Source: Flavobacterium sp. N2038
GTDB lineage: Bacteria; Bacteroidota; Bacteroidia; Flavobacteriales; Flavobacteriaceae
DNA length: 64,000 bases
Reading direction: 5' to 3'
Assembly (NCBI RefSeq): GCF_025947185.1
Contig: NZ_CP110001.1
Coordinates: 4,402,001 to 4,466,000 of the forward strand
The notes beneath the pieces were generated by a model, which had not been told where the DNA came from, searched no databases, and was given only the letters and a program-made list of their open reading frames with translations. A program made the translations under genes and the position numbers. Shown here piece by piece: positions 1 through 8,662 of this stretch (within the stretch, counting starts at the first letter, position 1; each line of letters opens with the position of its first letter).

Positions 1-47
1 AATGGAATTTGGAATTTAAAATATCGGAATTTACATTAGTATAAAAC

Positions 48-78
48 AAAAAAGCCTCAAACAATGTTTGAGGCTTTT
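48..78 (-). terminator. Terminator of the first tRNA-Gly gene
   Basis: A perfect 13-bp stem (50-62 with 66-78) is closed by a 3-nt loop. Read on the minus strand it is followed by a T-rich run, directly downstream of the tRNA 3' end at 83. Confidence 0.75.
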
Positions 79-82
79 GAAG

Positions 83-155
<73 letters not shown>

Positions 156-167
156 ATTAACAGGGTG

Positions 168-175
168 CAAATATA
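168..175 (-). promoter_or_regulatory. -7 promoter box of tRNA-Gly copy 1
   Basis: TATATTTG on the minus strand matches the Bacteroidota consensus TAnnTTTG, 12 nt before the mature 5' end of the tRNA. Confidence 0.6.
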
Positions 176-230
176 AATAATTTAATTTTAAAAAAAAAAA
201 TAAAATCAAAAATTATTTACTTTTGACTAA

Positions 231-261
231 AAAAACCGAAACGTTTAAATTTTGGTTTTTT
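231..261 (-). terminator. Probable terminator of the second tRNA-Gly gene
   Basis: An imperfect hairpin (AAAACC paired with GGTTTT plus inner A/T pairs) with a long minus-strand T-run lies just beyond the 3' end of tRNA copy 2. The stem is weaker than that of copy 1. Confidence 0.45.
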
Positions 262-263
262 AG

Positions 264-336
<73 letters not shown>

Positions 337-346
337 ATTGGTGGTG

Positions 347-354
347 CAAATATA
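347..354 (-). promoter_or_regulatory. -7 promoter box of tRNA-Gly copy 2
   Basis: TATATTTG on the minus strand, 10 nt before the tRNA 5' end. Confidence 0.6.
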
Positions 355-470
355 GAAAGAAAGTTAAGTTCAAAACAAGCTTTTTGGTAAAAAAAATCAA
401 TTAAAAACAACATTTTTTTATAACTTATTTAAAATTAAAAAGTTATAAAATCAAATATTTTTCAAGAATT

Positions 471-908
471 ATGAATATTATTAAAGAAATCCTGTCAAAA
501 GAAACTTATGCAGTTCGTCAACCCGTTTTAAGAAAAGGAAAATCTATAGAAAGTTGCGTCTTTGAAGGGGATGATTTGGCAGATACACATCACTTCGGAT
601 TATATGATAATAAAAAATTAATAGGAATTATTTCATTATTCAACAAAATCAATCCTATATTTGCCGACGAAAATCAGGCTCAAATTCGAGGAATGGCAGT
701 TTTAGAAACGCATCAGAAAAAAGGATTTGGCGAAGCTTTAGTTAAGCATTGCGAAAACTACTGCATCGAAAACAAAGTCGGTTTAATTTGGTTTAATGCC
801 AGAACTGCCGCAGTCGGCTTTTATAAAAAAATGAATTACCAGGTTGAAGGAGAAGCATTTGATATCAAAGACGTTGGGGAGCATTATTTGATGTTTAAAA
901 ATTTATAG
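471..908 (+). CDS. GNAT family N-acetyltransferase
   Basis: This 145-residue protein has the length and layout of a single-domain GNAT acetyltransferase, which moves an acetyl group from acetyl-CoA to an amine. The segment IRGMAVLETHQKKGFGEALV (about residues 68-87) fits the beta4 strand followed by the Q/RxxGxG/A pyrophosphate-binding loop. NARTAAVGFYKKMNYQVEG near the C-terminus is the usual late motif. The substrate cannot be predicted. Its stop codon is one base before the start of the L,D-transpeptidase gene, so the two are probably co-transcribed. Confidence 0.85.
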   Translation: MNIIKEILSKETYAVRQPVLRKGKSIESCVFEGDDLADTHHFGLYDNKKLIGIISLFNKINPIFADENQAQIRGMAVLETHQKKGFGEALVKHCENYCIENKVGLIWFNARTAAVGFYKKMNYQVEGEAFDIKDVGEHYLMFKNL

Positions 909-909
909 A

Positions 910-2493
910 ATGAACAAACTTTACTTTTTATTAGTAATATGTATTTTTATTGGTTGTAAAAAAGACACACCCAAAATCACCCCAATTGTCAAAAAAAAGA
1001 CACCAATAATCATCCTTACTGACGAAAGAAAAGTTCAAATTGATACTGCCAAAATAAATATTTTTAAGAGCGAAACTCTTAAACAATTTTACACTGCATC
1101 TGAAAACAAAACTGTCTGGGGAAATCTAAAAAAAAGAACTTATGTTTTATCTCAGCTAGAAGAATCAGACAAACTAGGTTTAGAACCAGAAGATTACAAA
1201 ATTTCGCAATTGAAAAAATTCGAAAAAAAAGTAAGCTCTCTTAGTGATTCTGACCTTGCAACTTATGATATTTTACTAACGTATAATTTTGAGAAATACT
1301 TAAACCATCTTTATAAAGGAAAACTAAATCCTAAAACCCTTTACACTGACTGGGATTTGGAGGAAAAAACTTTTGATGTAAACAATATCCTTATAAAAGG
1401 TTTCAACAACAACAAGCTAGATAGTGTTGTTGATAATATCCAGCCAAAATCGCAAACCTATAAAGAGTTATTAAAGGCACTCGAAATCATAAACAGTTTC
1501 CCGGATGATCATGTAAAAAACATTGAATCAGCCGAAAAAATCACCTTAAATGACACCAATTCTGCTTTAATAAATATTAAAAAAAGACTTTTGTATTGGG
1601 GTGACATGGAAGGCAAAGACAGCCTTTCAAAAATTTACACCAAAAAAACATTCGAATCTGTCAAAAAATTTCAGGAGAGACATGGATTGGCCGCTGATGG
1701 AGTTATTGGTGTAGGCACTATTAGCGCATTAAATTATTCTAAAGAAAAAAGAAAAGAACAAATTATTGCCAATCTGGAAAGATGGAGATGGTTTACAACT
1801 GATTTTGCCGAAAACTATTTTATCATTAACATTCCTGATTATAGCTTGAATGTTGTGGAAGAGCAAGACACAACTTTGACACGAAATATTGTTGTAGGAA
1901 CAAGCAAAAGAAAAACTCCAATTATCACCTCAACATTAAGAACAATTGTTTTTAACCCCACATGGACCGTTCCTCCAACAATTTTAAAGGAAGATGTTGT
2001 ACCTGCAATGAAACGAAACCGAAATTATCTAGCCAATAAAAACATAACTATATATGACACTTCTGGAAATGTTGTTGCTCCAAATGCCTGGAATGAAAAC
2101 AAACCCAATAGATACCGTTATATTCAAAGTCCAGGTTACAACAACTCTTTAGGAGTAATGAAAATTTTGTTCCCAAATCATCATAGCGTATACCTGCACG
2201 ATACCAATCATCGCAATTACTTTGGAAGAAGCAATCGTTCATTAAGCTCTGGCTGTGTTCGTGTTGAAAATCCTCTGGAGCTGGCAGAACATATATTAGC
2301 TGACTCTGTAAAATATTCAAAAATAAAGATTGACACTATTATTGCTTCTAAAAAAACAACTAGTATCAAAATCGAAAAAAAATACGCTTTATATCAATGG
2401 TACTGGACGGCTTGGAGCAAAAAAAATCAGCTCATTTTTAGAGCTGATATTTATAATCTGGATTCGGATTTGTATGCTAAATTAAGAAATTAG
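910..2493 (+). CDS. L,D-transpeptidase lipoprotein (YcbB/LdtD-like)
   Basis: A 527-residue envelope enzyme predicted to form 3-3 peptidoglycan cross-links or otherwise act on peptide stems. A short hydrophobic leader ends in the lipobox IFIGC (Cys16), so it is probably lipid-anchored. A middle region (about 60-200) resembles the scaffold of large YcbB-type enzymes. A peptidoglycan-binding domain lies around 220-275 (KKFQERHGLAADGVIGVGT), and a YkuD catalytic domain spans about 300-470. The active-site signature is HDTNHRNYF followed by SSGCVRVENP, with the nucleophile at about Cys449. It starts one base after the GNAT gene and overlaps by 12 bp, tail to tail, with a second transpeptidase of another family. 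The family is firm; the exact bond made is inferred. Confidence 0.92.
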   Translation: MNKLYFLLVICIFIGCKKDTPKITPIVKKKTPIIILTDERKVQIDTAKINIFKSETLKQFYTASENKTVWGNLKKRTYVLSQLEESDKLGLEPEDYKISQLKKFEKKVSSLSDSDLATYDILLTYNFEKYLNHLYKGKLNPKTLYTDWDLEEKTFDVNNILIKGFNNNKLDSVVDNIQPKSQTYKELLKALEIINSFPDDHVKNIESAEKITLNDTNSALINIKKRLLYWGDMEGKDSLSKIYTKKTFESVKKFQERHGLAADGVIGVGTISALNYSKEKRKEQIIANLERWRWFTTDFAENYFIINIPDYSLNVVEEQDTTLTRNIVVGTSKRKTPIITSTLRTIVFNPTWTVPPTILKEDVVPAMKRNRNYLANKNITIYDTSGNVVAPNAWNENKPNRYRYIQSPGYNNSLGVMKILFPNHHSVYLHDTNHRNYFGRSNRSLSSGCVRVENPLELAEHILADSVKYSKIKIDTIIASKKTTSIKIEKKYALYQWYWTAWSKKNQLIFRADIYNLDSDLYAKLRN

Positions 2494-3204
2494 CTTTTCT
2501 TCCATCATAAAACTTCTTGATGGATGATAAATATACAAACACGATTTATCTTTTATTAACTGAATTATTTCATTTGTCAATTCAACAGGAACTGCCGGAC
2601 ATCCCTGGCTTCTTCCTAATCTTTTATGATCTCTGATAAAAGACTCAGAAACGTAATCTGCTCCATGCATAACAACTCCTCTTTGACGGGCGTTATCATT
2701 ATACCCTCTTTCTAAACCATCCAGGCGCAAAGAAGCTCCATGTTTACCCTGATAAATCTCTCCGGTAGCATAAAAACCTAAACTGCTTTTATAAGACGAA
2801 TTGTTATTTGAAAATGAAGAAGCAAATTCTTCTCCGGTATTTCTTCCGTGAGCTACTAATGACTGAAATAAAACTGTATTGGTTGCTAAATCAATCACCC
2901 ATAGACGCTTACTATTTGATGATAAACTAAAATCAATCAGCGTTAAAATGTCTTTATGAATAACTCCTTTTTCTTTTAAGATATAAAACCCTTTTAAGGC
3001 TTCAGAAAAAGTTTTAAGTTCCGGTAACTGAAAATTGTTCGGATTCAAAGCGGTGTAAACACTTTCAATCTTAGCTTCAACGGTTAGTTTCTCAACCTTA
3101 GCAATGCTTCTGGTTGTTTCACTTTTAATTTTCGGGGTGTTTTTAGAATCTTTACCAAAAGACAACAGCAAAAACACAAATAGTGGATAAATCTTGTAAA
3201 TCAT
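2482..3204 (-). CDS. Murein L,D-transpeptidase catalytic domain protein (YkuD_2 type)
   Basis: A 240-residue exported protein with an N-terminal hydrophobic leader. The L,D-transpeptidase fold is shown by VVMHGADYV (catalytic His region) and GRSQGCPAVP, with the nucleophile at about Cys202. HGRNTGEEFASSFSN is characteristic of the shorter YkuD_2 family. Its role in cell-wall remodelling is inferred from the family. It is convergent with, and overlaps, the larger transpeptidase at 910-2493. The minus-strand -7 box TATTTTTG at 3241-3248 lies upstream and supports this start. Confidence 0.88.
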   Translation of the reverse strand: MIYKIYPLFVFLLLSFGKDSKNTPKIKSETTRSIAKVEKLTVEAKIESVYTALNPNNFQLPELKTFSEALKGFYILKEKGVIHKDILTLIDFSLSSNSKRLWVIDLATNTVLFQSLVAHGRNTGEEFASSFSNNNSSYKSSLGFYATGEIYQGKHGASLRLDGLERGYNDNARQRGVVMHGADYVSESFIRDHKRLGRSQGCPAVPVELTNEIIQLIKDKSCLYIYHPSRSFMMEEKLIS

Positions 3205-3240
3205 TGAATTTCTTTAGGTTAATAATAAATTTGGGTAGGG

Positions 3241-3248
3241 CAAAAATA
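3241..3248 (-). promoter_or_regulatory. -7 promoter box of the YkuD_2 transpeptidase gene
   Basis: TATTTTTG on the minus strand matches TAnnTTTG about 37 nt before the start codon. Confidence 0.5.
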
Positions 3249-3672
3249 TAAAAATTTTACAGCGATTGAAACTCAATACCTTGAATGTGTGCTGTTTTGC
3301 ATAAAATTTAACAGAATAATAGTAAAATTTTGCGTTTTCAGCAAAAAAACAACGTTTTATGTAAGATATTTACTCATATTAAAAACCTTAACATTTTGAA
3401 GAATTTTCTTAAAGAAAATACAATTAAACATTATTTTTGATTTTTGAAACTGTAACTATAACACTAAATCACAACCTACTTACTTTATCTATTAACACTT
3501 TTAAAGTATTTCTCTTTTTAACTTTTCATCAAAAAGTTACTTTTCACAAGTATTATTTTGATTTCTTTTTTACAGATTTAGCCAAAAAATACAGAAATTA
3601 AAGTTTTCCATAATTAAGGACAATATATTATAGATGCCACGATGTGCAATCATAAACCCGACAAGATTTTAA

Positions 3673-3843
3673 AAGAAATATCGCAATAGCGCTCATAACT
3701 TTGATTGCATTATTGACAAACAATTTAAAGACAATGTCACTGGTTTACTAAACAACGAAACCATAAAACATGTTTTTTCAGTCAGCGTTAAGTATTTTAT
3801 CGATTATAATGCTGTCAAAAATAAACTCCGCAGAAGAGTCTAG
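3673..3843 (+). pseudogene. Possible remnant of an unrecognised gene
   Basis: An open frame of about 56 codons with no ATG reads plausibly as protein, with a mixed charged and hydrophobic sequence (FDCIIDKQFKDNVTGLL near the start) and ends in TAG. A second frame just upstream starts at an ATG (3641) and stops after 15 codons. This looks like a frameshifted or truncated gene end, but I do not recognise the family and chance is possible. Confidence 0.2.
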
Positions 3844-3937
3844 CGTGAATTAACTTTAAAAAATAAAGACTTCTGCAACTAAATTATTATTTTTTAATAC
3901 GCTTCATTTTATTAAACATAAATGTAACAGTGCGTTC

Positions 3938-3966
3938 TTGCTAATTTTAGAAATGGCTTATCTTTG
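3938..3966 (+). promoter_or_regulatory. gpmI promoter
   Basis: TTG at 3938-3940 and TATCTTTG at 3959-3966 are separated by 18 bp. This matches the Bacteroidota -33/-7 pattern, with the gpmI ATG 17 nt downstream. Confidence 0.7.
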
Positions 3967-3983
3967 TAAAAAACTAAAAAGTA

Positions 3984-5501
3984 ATGAACAAGAAAGTTAT
4001 CCTAATGATTTTAGATGGTTGGGGAAAATCTCCTGACCCTAAAGTATCTGCAATAGACAATGCAAATGTTCCTTTTATAAACAGTCTTTACAAAAATTAT
4101 CCAAGCGCACAGCTTAGAACCGATGGATTAAATGTTGGTTTGCCTGAAGGTCAGATGGGAAATAGTGAAGTTGGTCACATGAACCTTGGTGCCGGAAGAA
4201 TTGTATATCAGGATTTAGCTAAAATCAATTTAGCAGTAGCACACAAAACACTTGCAAAAGAACAAGTACTTATTGATGCTTTTACTTATGCTAAAGAAAA
4301 CAATAAAAAAGTACACTTTTTAGGATTAGTTTCCGATGGAGGTGTTCACTCACATACTTCTCACTTACGCGGATTAATTGATGCTTCACAGGAATATGGT
4401 TTAGACCAGGTTTACGTTCACGCTTTTACAGACGGACGTGACGTTGATCCAAAATCCGGTGCAAAATATATTCACGATTTAGAAGACTATATTAAAGATA
4501 CTCCGGTAAAAATCGCTTCAATTGTTGGACGTTATTATGCAATGGATCGTGACAAACGTTGGGAGCGTGTAAAACTAGCTTACGATTTAGTAGTTAACGG
4601 AGTAGGAATTCCTTCTACAAATCCTGTAGCAAGTGTTCTTGAAAGTTATGAAAAAAATGTAACCGACGAATTTATTGAACCTGTTATAATAGTAAATGAA
4701 GAACAAAAACCACTAGCAACAATTGTTGAAGGTGATGTTGTAATTTTCTTTAACTTTAGAACAGACAGAGGCCGTGAACTTACAGAAGCACTTTCTCAAC
4801 AAGATTTTCACGAGCAGAACATGCACAAACTAAACTTGTATTATGTAACATTGACAAACTACGACGAAACATACCAAAACGTAAAAGTAGTTTACAATAA
4901 AGATAATATTACCGAAACTCTTGGTGAGGTTTTAGAAAAAGCAGGTAAAAAACAAATTAGAATTGCCGAAACTGAAAAATATCCTCACGTAACGTTTTTC
5001 TTCTCAGGAGGAAGAGAAACTCCTTTTGAAGGCGAATCAAGAATTTTAAGAAATTCTCCTAAAGTTGCTACTTACGATTTACAGCCAGAAATGAGCGCTT
5101 ATGAACTAGCTGATGCCCTTGTTCCTGAATTAAACAAAGGCGAAGTTGATTTCGTGTGTTTAAACTTCGCAAATGGCGATATGGTAGGACACACAGGAAT
5201 CATGGAAGCTGCAATTAAAGCTTGCGAAGCTGTAGATGCCTGCGCTAAAAGAGTTATCGACGCTGCTCTTGCTAACAATTACACTACAATCGTAATTGCC
5301 GATCACGGAAACTGTGAAACGATGATCAATCCTGACGGAAGCCCAAATACTGCACACACAACAAACCCAGTGCCTATTATTTTAGTTGACAAAGAATTGA
5401 AAAACATCCAAAATGGTGTTCTCGGTGATATTGCTCCAACAATTTTAGAATTAATGGGGGTTCAACAACCAAATGCAATGACTTGTCATTCGCTTTTGTA
5501 G
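3984..5501 (+). CDS. gpmI: 2,3-bisphosphoglycerate-independent phosphoglycerate mutase
   Basis: This 505-residue cytosolic enzyme interconverts 3- and 2-phosphoglycerate in glycolysis and gluconeogenesis. It has the normal GpmI length. LMILDGWG (Asp11, metal ligand) and GNSEVGHMNLGAG (catalytic Ser61) mark the N-terminal phosphatase-like domain. HSHTSHLRGL and FTDGRDVDP belong to the inserted transferase domain. NFANGDMVGHTG and IADHGNCE supply the second metal site near the C-terminus. It is a single gene with its own -33/-7 promoter. Confidence 0.98.
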   Translation: MNKKVILMILDGWGKSPDPKVSAIDNANVPFINSLYKNYPSAQLRTDGLNVGLPEGQMGNSEVGHMNLGAGRIVYQDLAKINLAVAHKTLAKEQVLIDAFTYAKENNKKVHFLGLVSDGGVHSHTSHLRGLIDASQEYGLDQVYVHAFTDGRDVDPKSGAKYIHDLEDYIKDTPVKIASIVGRYYAMDRDKRWERVKLAYDLVVNGVGIPSTNPVASVLESYEKNVTDEFIEPVIIVNEEQKPLATIVEGDVVIFFNFRTDRGRELTEALSQQDFHEQNMHKLNLYYVTLTNYDETYQNVKVVYNKDNITETLGEVLEKAGKKQIRIAETEKYPHVTFFFSGGRETPFEGESRILRNSPKVATYDLQPEMSAYELADALVPELNKGEVDFVCLNFANGDMVGHTGIMEAAIKACEAVDACAKRVIDAALANNYTTIVIADHGNCETMINPDGSPNTAHTTNPVPIILVDKELKNIQNGVLGDIAPTILELMGVQQPNAMTCHSLL

Positions 5502-5511
5502 AAAATTTAAA

Positions 5512-5540
5512 ACCATATAAGTGCTATAAGTTCATTTAAA
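5512..5540 (+). repeat. 29-bp interspersed repeat, copy 1
   Basis: The sequence beginning ACCATATAAGTG, 11 bases after the gpmI stop, recurs at 9444-9472 with one mismatch. That copy is also just after a stop codon. Confidence 0.65.
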
Positions 5541-5555
5541 CGGAACTTAAAAAAT

Positions 5556-5616
5556 CTCGCAAAGACGCTAAGTCGCAAAGAAATTTATAAACTTTGCGTC
5601 TCTGCGACTTTGCGAG
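5556..5616. repeat. Inverted repeat of the CGCAAAG family
   Basis: Two 25-nt arms (5556-5580 and 5592-5616) form an imperfect hairpin with an 11-nt loop. Related words (CGCAAAG, CTTTGCG) recur at 26761-26903 and near 27145-27180. It may help terminate gpmI, but it lacks a clean T-run. Confidence 0.6.
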
Positions 5617-5750
5617 AACTGTTTTATAATAGAATGTAAAGCCTAATTAATCTTATACATTTCTTATTTATATGATTTTTACTTTATAAACAATACTTAT
5701 TTATATTTACTTATATTACTTATAGGGTTTGTATTTTTAATATACCGCTT

Positions 5751-5816
5751 TGTCATCCTGAGCGGAGTCGAAGGCTTATGAAACGAAAAAGGGCTTCGAC
5801 TTCGCTCAGCCTGACA
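5751..5816. repeat. Inverted repeat of the CTTCGACTTCGCTCAG family
   Basis: Arms at 5751-5775 and 5790-5816 are imperfect reverse complements. The same sequence family forms a better hairpin at 36687-36762. It sits between convergent gpmI and the DUF445 gene. Confidence 0.65.
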
Positions 5817-5825
5817 ATCGTTTTA

Positions 5826-7079
5826 TCAGGCAATAAAATAATGATAAAACTGTTCTACTCCATAAATAACAAGCCCTATAACTCCGCCAACCAAAGTTCC
5901 GTTGATTCTGATATATTGAAGATCTTTTCCTATTTCTAACTCCAGTTTTTCCGAAACTTCTTTCCCATCCCAACTTTTTACGGTTGAAGAAATTAAATCC
6001 CCAATTACTTTTTTATTATTTAAAAGTACGGACAACAAATCATTTTTAATAAAATTATTGATTTTGTCAATCATCACCGAATCTTCCTTAATTCCATTTC
6101 CAAAACCCTGAATTAAGTTGGCAATATTCTTTTTAATAGAGGATTCATTCCCCTTTTCCAGATCATTCGATATTGATACTTTTATTTCGTCCCAAATCCC
6201 ATTGATGTAGTCCTGAACTTCTTTTTTCCCAACGAAACCTAAAATCATATCATTGATTTTAATTCTCATTTCTTCCGAGTTTTTTACCTTCTCTAAGAAG
6301 TCAAAGATATATTCATCTATTTTTAAACGAACAGCACTTTCCGGTTTTTTAGCTTCATTCAAAAAATCCTGCAATCCGTTAAAAACCCCTTCACTAATAC
6401 TTTTGTCAGCCAACCCAAAACTTAAAAGCGGAGTTGAAGCTTTTACTTTCTTTCTGATTAAATCTTTATTATTAGTCAATTCATTACTTATCACTTCAAG
6501 GAGATTCGTCAGCATCTCGTTTTTCAAATTCCCTTTTTGCAAAGGTTCCAATGCCAATGCAACCCAATCACCAAAATTAATTCCCTCAATTTTTTCCTTA
6601 AACTGAACCTGAATAAATCTTTTAATATCTTCATCTTTTATAGTTCGTAAGATTCCCGGAATAATATTTACAGTAACCAAACTAGCAATCTTATTTGCGT
6701 TCTCTTCCTCCGAAAGCCAATCTGAAGCTTTTGTCGCAAAATTGAATTCTTCCAGTTTAATTTCTAATTTTTCTCTGTTCAGAAACTCTTCAGAAACAAA
6801 ATTTCCGAGATTTTCACCGATTTCATTTTTCTTGGTTGGAATAATCGCCGTATGCCAAATCGGAATTCCCATCGGATGACGAAAAAGCGCTACAACAGCA
6901 AACCAATCGGCAATTCCGCCAACCATTGCCGCTTCGCTAAATGCCTGCAACATTGGAATTTTAAAGTAAATCGCAATTATAAATAATACAACTGCAACTC
7001 CCAAAAGAGCCAAAGCATTTCGCTTCATTTTCTTTAGCGCCCTTACTTTGTCCATATCTTGGTTTATAATCGTTTCCAT
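5826..7079 (-). CDS. DUF445 family membrane protein
   Basis: A 417-residue protein of the DUF445 (YjiN-like) family. It has an N-terminal membrane segment (about 20-45), then the family hallmark AMVGGIADWFAVVALFRHPMG, where a second membrane segment contains the conserved D-W-F. A long helical, charged middle follows, with a C-terminal membrane segment in LVGGVIGLVIYGVEQFYHYF. The molecular role of the family is not established. It stands alone on the minus strand, divergent from map. Confidence 0.88.
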   Translation of the reverse strand: METIINQDMDKVRALKKMKRNALALLGVAVVLFIIAIYFKIPMLQAFSEAAMVGGIADWFAVVALFRHPMGIPIWHTAIIPTKKNEIGENLGNFVSEEFLNREKLEIKLEEFNFATKASDWLSEEENANKIASLVTVNIIPGILRTIKDEDIKRFIQVQFKEKIEGINFGDWVALALEPLQKGNLKNEMLTNLLEVISNELTNNKDLIRKKVKASTPLLSFGLADKSISEGVFNGLQDFLNEAKKPESAVRLKIDEYIFDFLEKVKNSEEMRIKINDMILGFVGKKEVQDYINGIWDEIKVSISNDLEKGNESSIKKNIANLIQGFGNGIKEDSVMIDKINNFIKNDLLSVLLNNKKVIGDLISSTVKSWDGKEVSEKLELEIGKDLQYIRINGTLVGGVIGLVIYGVEQFYHYFIA

Positions 7080-7292
7080 AATTAAAAGTATTTCTACTAC
7101 TAATTTATGGCTTTTTTCTGAAACACTTTAACTCCATTGATTAATGGCCACGAATTCACAAATTATATCAAACCATTATCTTTAGATCTTTTTATAATAA
7201 CGTTTGTGAAATGCAATTTTTAAAGATTTTAATTGGAGATAATTCGTGAATTCTTGGCGAAAAATTTTTAATCAGAAATGAGATAAAAATTG

Positions 7293-7300
7293 TATTTTTG
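7293..7300 (+). promoter_or_regulatory. map -7 promoter box
   Basis: TATTTTTG at 7293-7300 matches TAnnTTTG. It overlaps a possible upstream TTG start at 7298, which argues that translation begins at the ATG at 7322. Confidence 0.6.
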
Positions 7301-7321
7301 CCAACTGAAAATGGGAAAAAT

Positions 7322-8140
7322 ATGATTATCCAGAAAACTAGAGAAGAAATCGAATTAATGCGCGAAAGTGCTTTAATCGTATCAAAAACATTAGGAATGA
7401 TTGCTTCTGAAATTAAAGAAGGAGTGACTACATTATATCTTGACAAATTAGCTGAGGAATTTATCCGTGATCATGGTGCCGTTCCAAGCTTTTTAGGATT
7501 ATATGATTTTCCGAATTCACTTTGTATGAGCCCAAATTCTCAGGTTGTTCACGGTATTCCTAATAATACCCCCTTAAAAAGTGGTGACGTTATTTCAGTT
7601 GACTGTGGTGCTTTTAAAAATGGATATCACGGAGATCACGCTTACAGTTTCGAAATTGGAGAAGTTGCGTCTGAAGTTAAAAAACTTTTACAGGTAACTA
7701 AAGAATCTCTTTACGTTGGAATTAGAGAATTTAAAGCTGGAAATCGTGTTGAAGATGTTGGAAATGCAATTCAAAAATATACAGAATCGCACGGTTACGG
7801 AGTTGTTCGTGAATTGGTTGGTCATGGTTTAGGGCAAAAAATGCACGAAGAACCAGAAATGCCAAACTACGGAAAACGTGGTCGTGGAAAACTTTTTGTT
7901 GAAGGAATGGTTGTTGCCATTGAACCAATGATTAACCTTGGAACAAGAAATATTAAACAACATAAAGACGGCTGGACTATTACAACTGCTGACGGAAAAG
8001 CAAGTGCACATTTTGAGCACGATGTGGCATTAATTGATGGTAAACCAGAATTATTATCTACTTTTCAATACATCTACAAAGCCTTAGGAATCGAAAGCAA
8101 TGAAGAAGATGAATTTAGAAAAGTACCGCTTGTATTATAA
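7322..8140 (+). CDS. map: Type I methionine aminopeptidase
   Basis: A 272-residue cytosolic enzyme that removes the initiator methionine from nascent proteins. The metal ligands are visible in SVDCGAFKNGYHGDHAYSF (two Asp), GHGLGQKMHEEPEMPNYG (His), MVVAIEPMINLG (Glu) and HFEHDVALI (Glu region). SPNSQVVHGIPN is the usual substrate-pocket motif. I chose the ATG at 7322 because the longer reading from the TTG at 7298 would start inside the -7 box. Its stop codon overlaps the left arm of the inverted repeat that frames the next gene. Confidence 0.96.
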   Translation: MIIQKTREEIELMRESALIVSKTLGMIASEIKEGVTTLYLDKLAEEFIRDHGAVPSFLGLYDFPNSLCMSPNSQVVHGIPNNTPLKSGDVISVDCGAFKNGYHGDHAYSFEIGEVASEVKKLLQVTKESLYVGIREFKAGNRVEDVGNAIQKYTESHGYGVVRELVGHGLGQKMHEEPEMPNYGKRGRGKLFVEGMVVAIEPMINLGTRNIKQHKDGWTITTADGKASAHFEHDVALIDGKPELLSTFQYIYKALGIESNEEDEFRKVPLVL

Positions 8141-8191
8141 CACGGATTTCACGAATTAACACGAAAGACTATTTTGTCTAAATTTCACGAA
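8139..8191. repeat. Left arm of the inverted repeat framing the GxxExxY gene
   Basis: 8139-8165 is the reverse complement of 8621-8647 at 23 of 27 positions, and 8180-8191 is the perfect reverse complement of 8595-8606. The 14-nt spacing between the two blocks is the same in both arms. The arm begins inside the map stop codon. Confidence 0.75.
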
Positions 8192-8206
8192 ATGAAAGGT
8201 TGAATA

Positions 8207-8581
8207 ATGAGTGAATTATATTTAAAAGAGGAGTCTTATAAAATTATTGGGATCTGTATGGAAGTCCATAAAATTTTAGGAAAAGGACATAGTGAGAAGG
8301 TTTATGGTGATGCTTTAGAATATGAATTTCAACAAAATGAGATTCCTTATAATCGTGAATTAAGATATAATATTACTTATAAAGACATCGTATTACCAAG
8401 TTATTATTTTGCAGACTTTGTTATTTTCGATGAAATCATATTAGAACTTAAAGCAATTGCAACATTAACAACAAGTGAAATCAAGCAGACATTAAATTAT
8501 CTAGCTGCATCAAAAAATAAATTAGGCCTATTAGTCAATTTTGGAGAAGACAGCCTCAAATACAAAAGAATAATACTTTAA
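8207..8581 (+). CDS. GxxExxY protein (PDDEXK_3-like)
   Basis: A 124-residue protein with the family signature GHSEKVY, which gives GxxExxY its name. The rest fits the small nuclease-like PDDEXK_3 fold: FADFVIFDEIILELKA supplies the D...ExK-type core, followed by IKQTLNYLAASKNKLGLLVNFG. A biological role for the family is not established, so nuclease activity is inferred from the fold. The gene is enclosed by nested inverted-repeat arms (8139-8191 and 8595-8647) with little spare sequence, suggesting a small mobile or repeat-borne cassette between map and the methyltransferase. Confidence 0.85.
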   Translation: MSELYLKEESYKIIGICMEVHKILGKGHSEKVYGDALEYEFQQNEIPYNRELRYNITYKDIVLPSYYFADFVIFDEIILELKAIATLTTSEIKQTLNYLAASKNKLGLLVNFGEDSLKYKRIIL

Positions 8582-8594
8582 TCCAAATCAAAAG

Positions 8595-8647
8595 TTCGTG
8601 AAATTTCACCACAGCATTAATCCGTGTCAATTTGTGAAATTCGTGTT
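8595..8647. repeat. Right arm of the inverted repeat framing the GxxExxY gene
   Basis: Partner of 8139-8191. The inner 12-bp block is 8595-8606 and the outer 27-bp block is 8621-8647. The arm ends 15 bases before the likely GTG start of the methyltransferase. Confidence 0.75.
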
Positions 8648-8662
8648 CAAATTTATTTAACT

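Larger units (their letters stand above)
3249..3983. other. Long gene-poor interval with possible gene debris
   Basis: About 735 bases without an intact gene. The first half is very AT-rich with nothing recognisable. Around 3630-3845 the composition looks coding, with short open stretches in two frames (see 3673-3843). The last part holds the gpmI promoter. Confidence 0.5.

Noticed and set aside
7298..7321. Upstream TTG start for map
   Set aside because: It would begin within the TATTTTTG -7 box, so it could not be part of the transcript.
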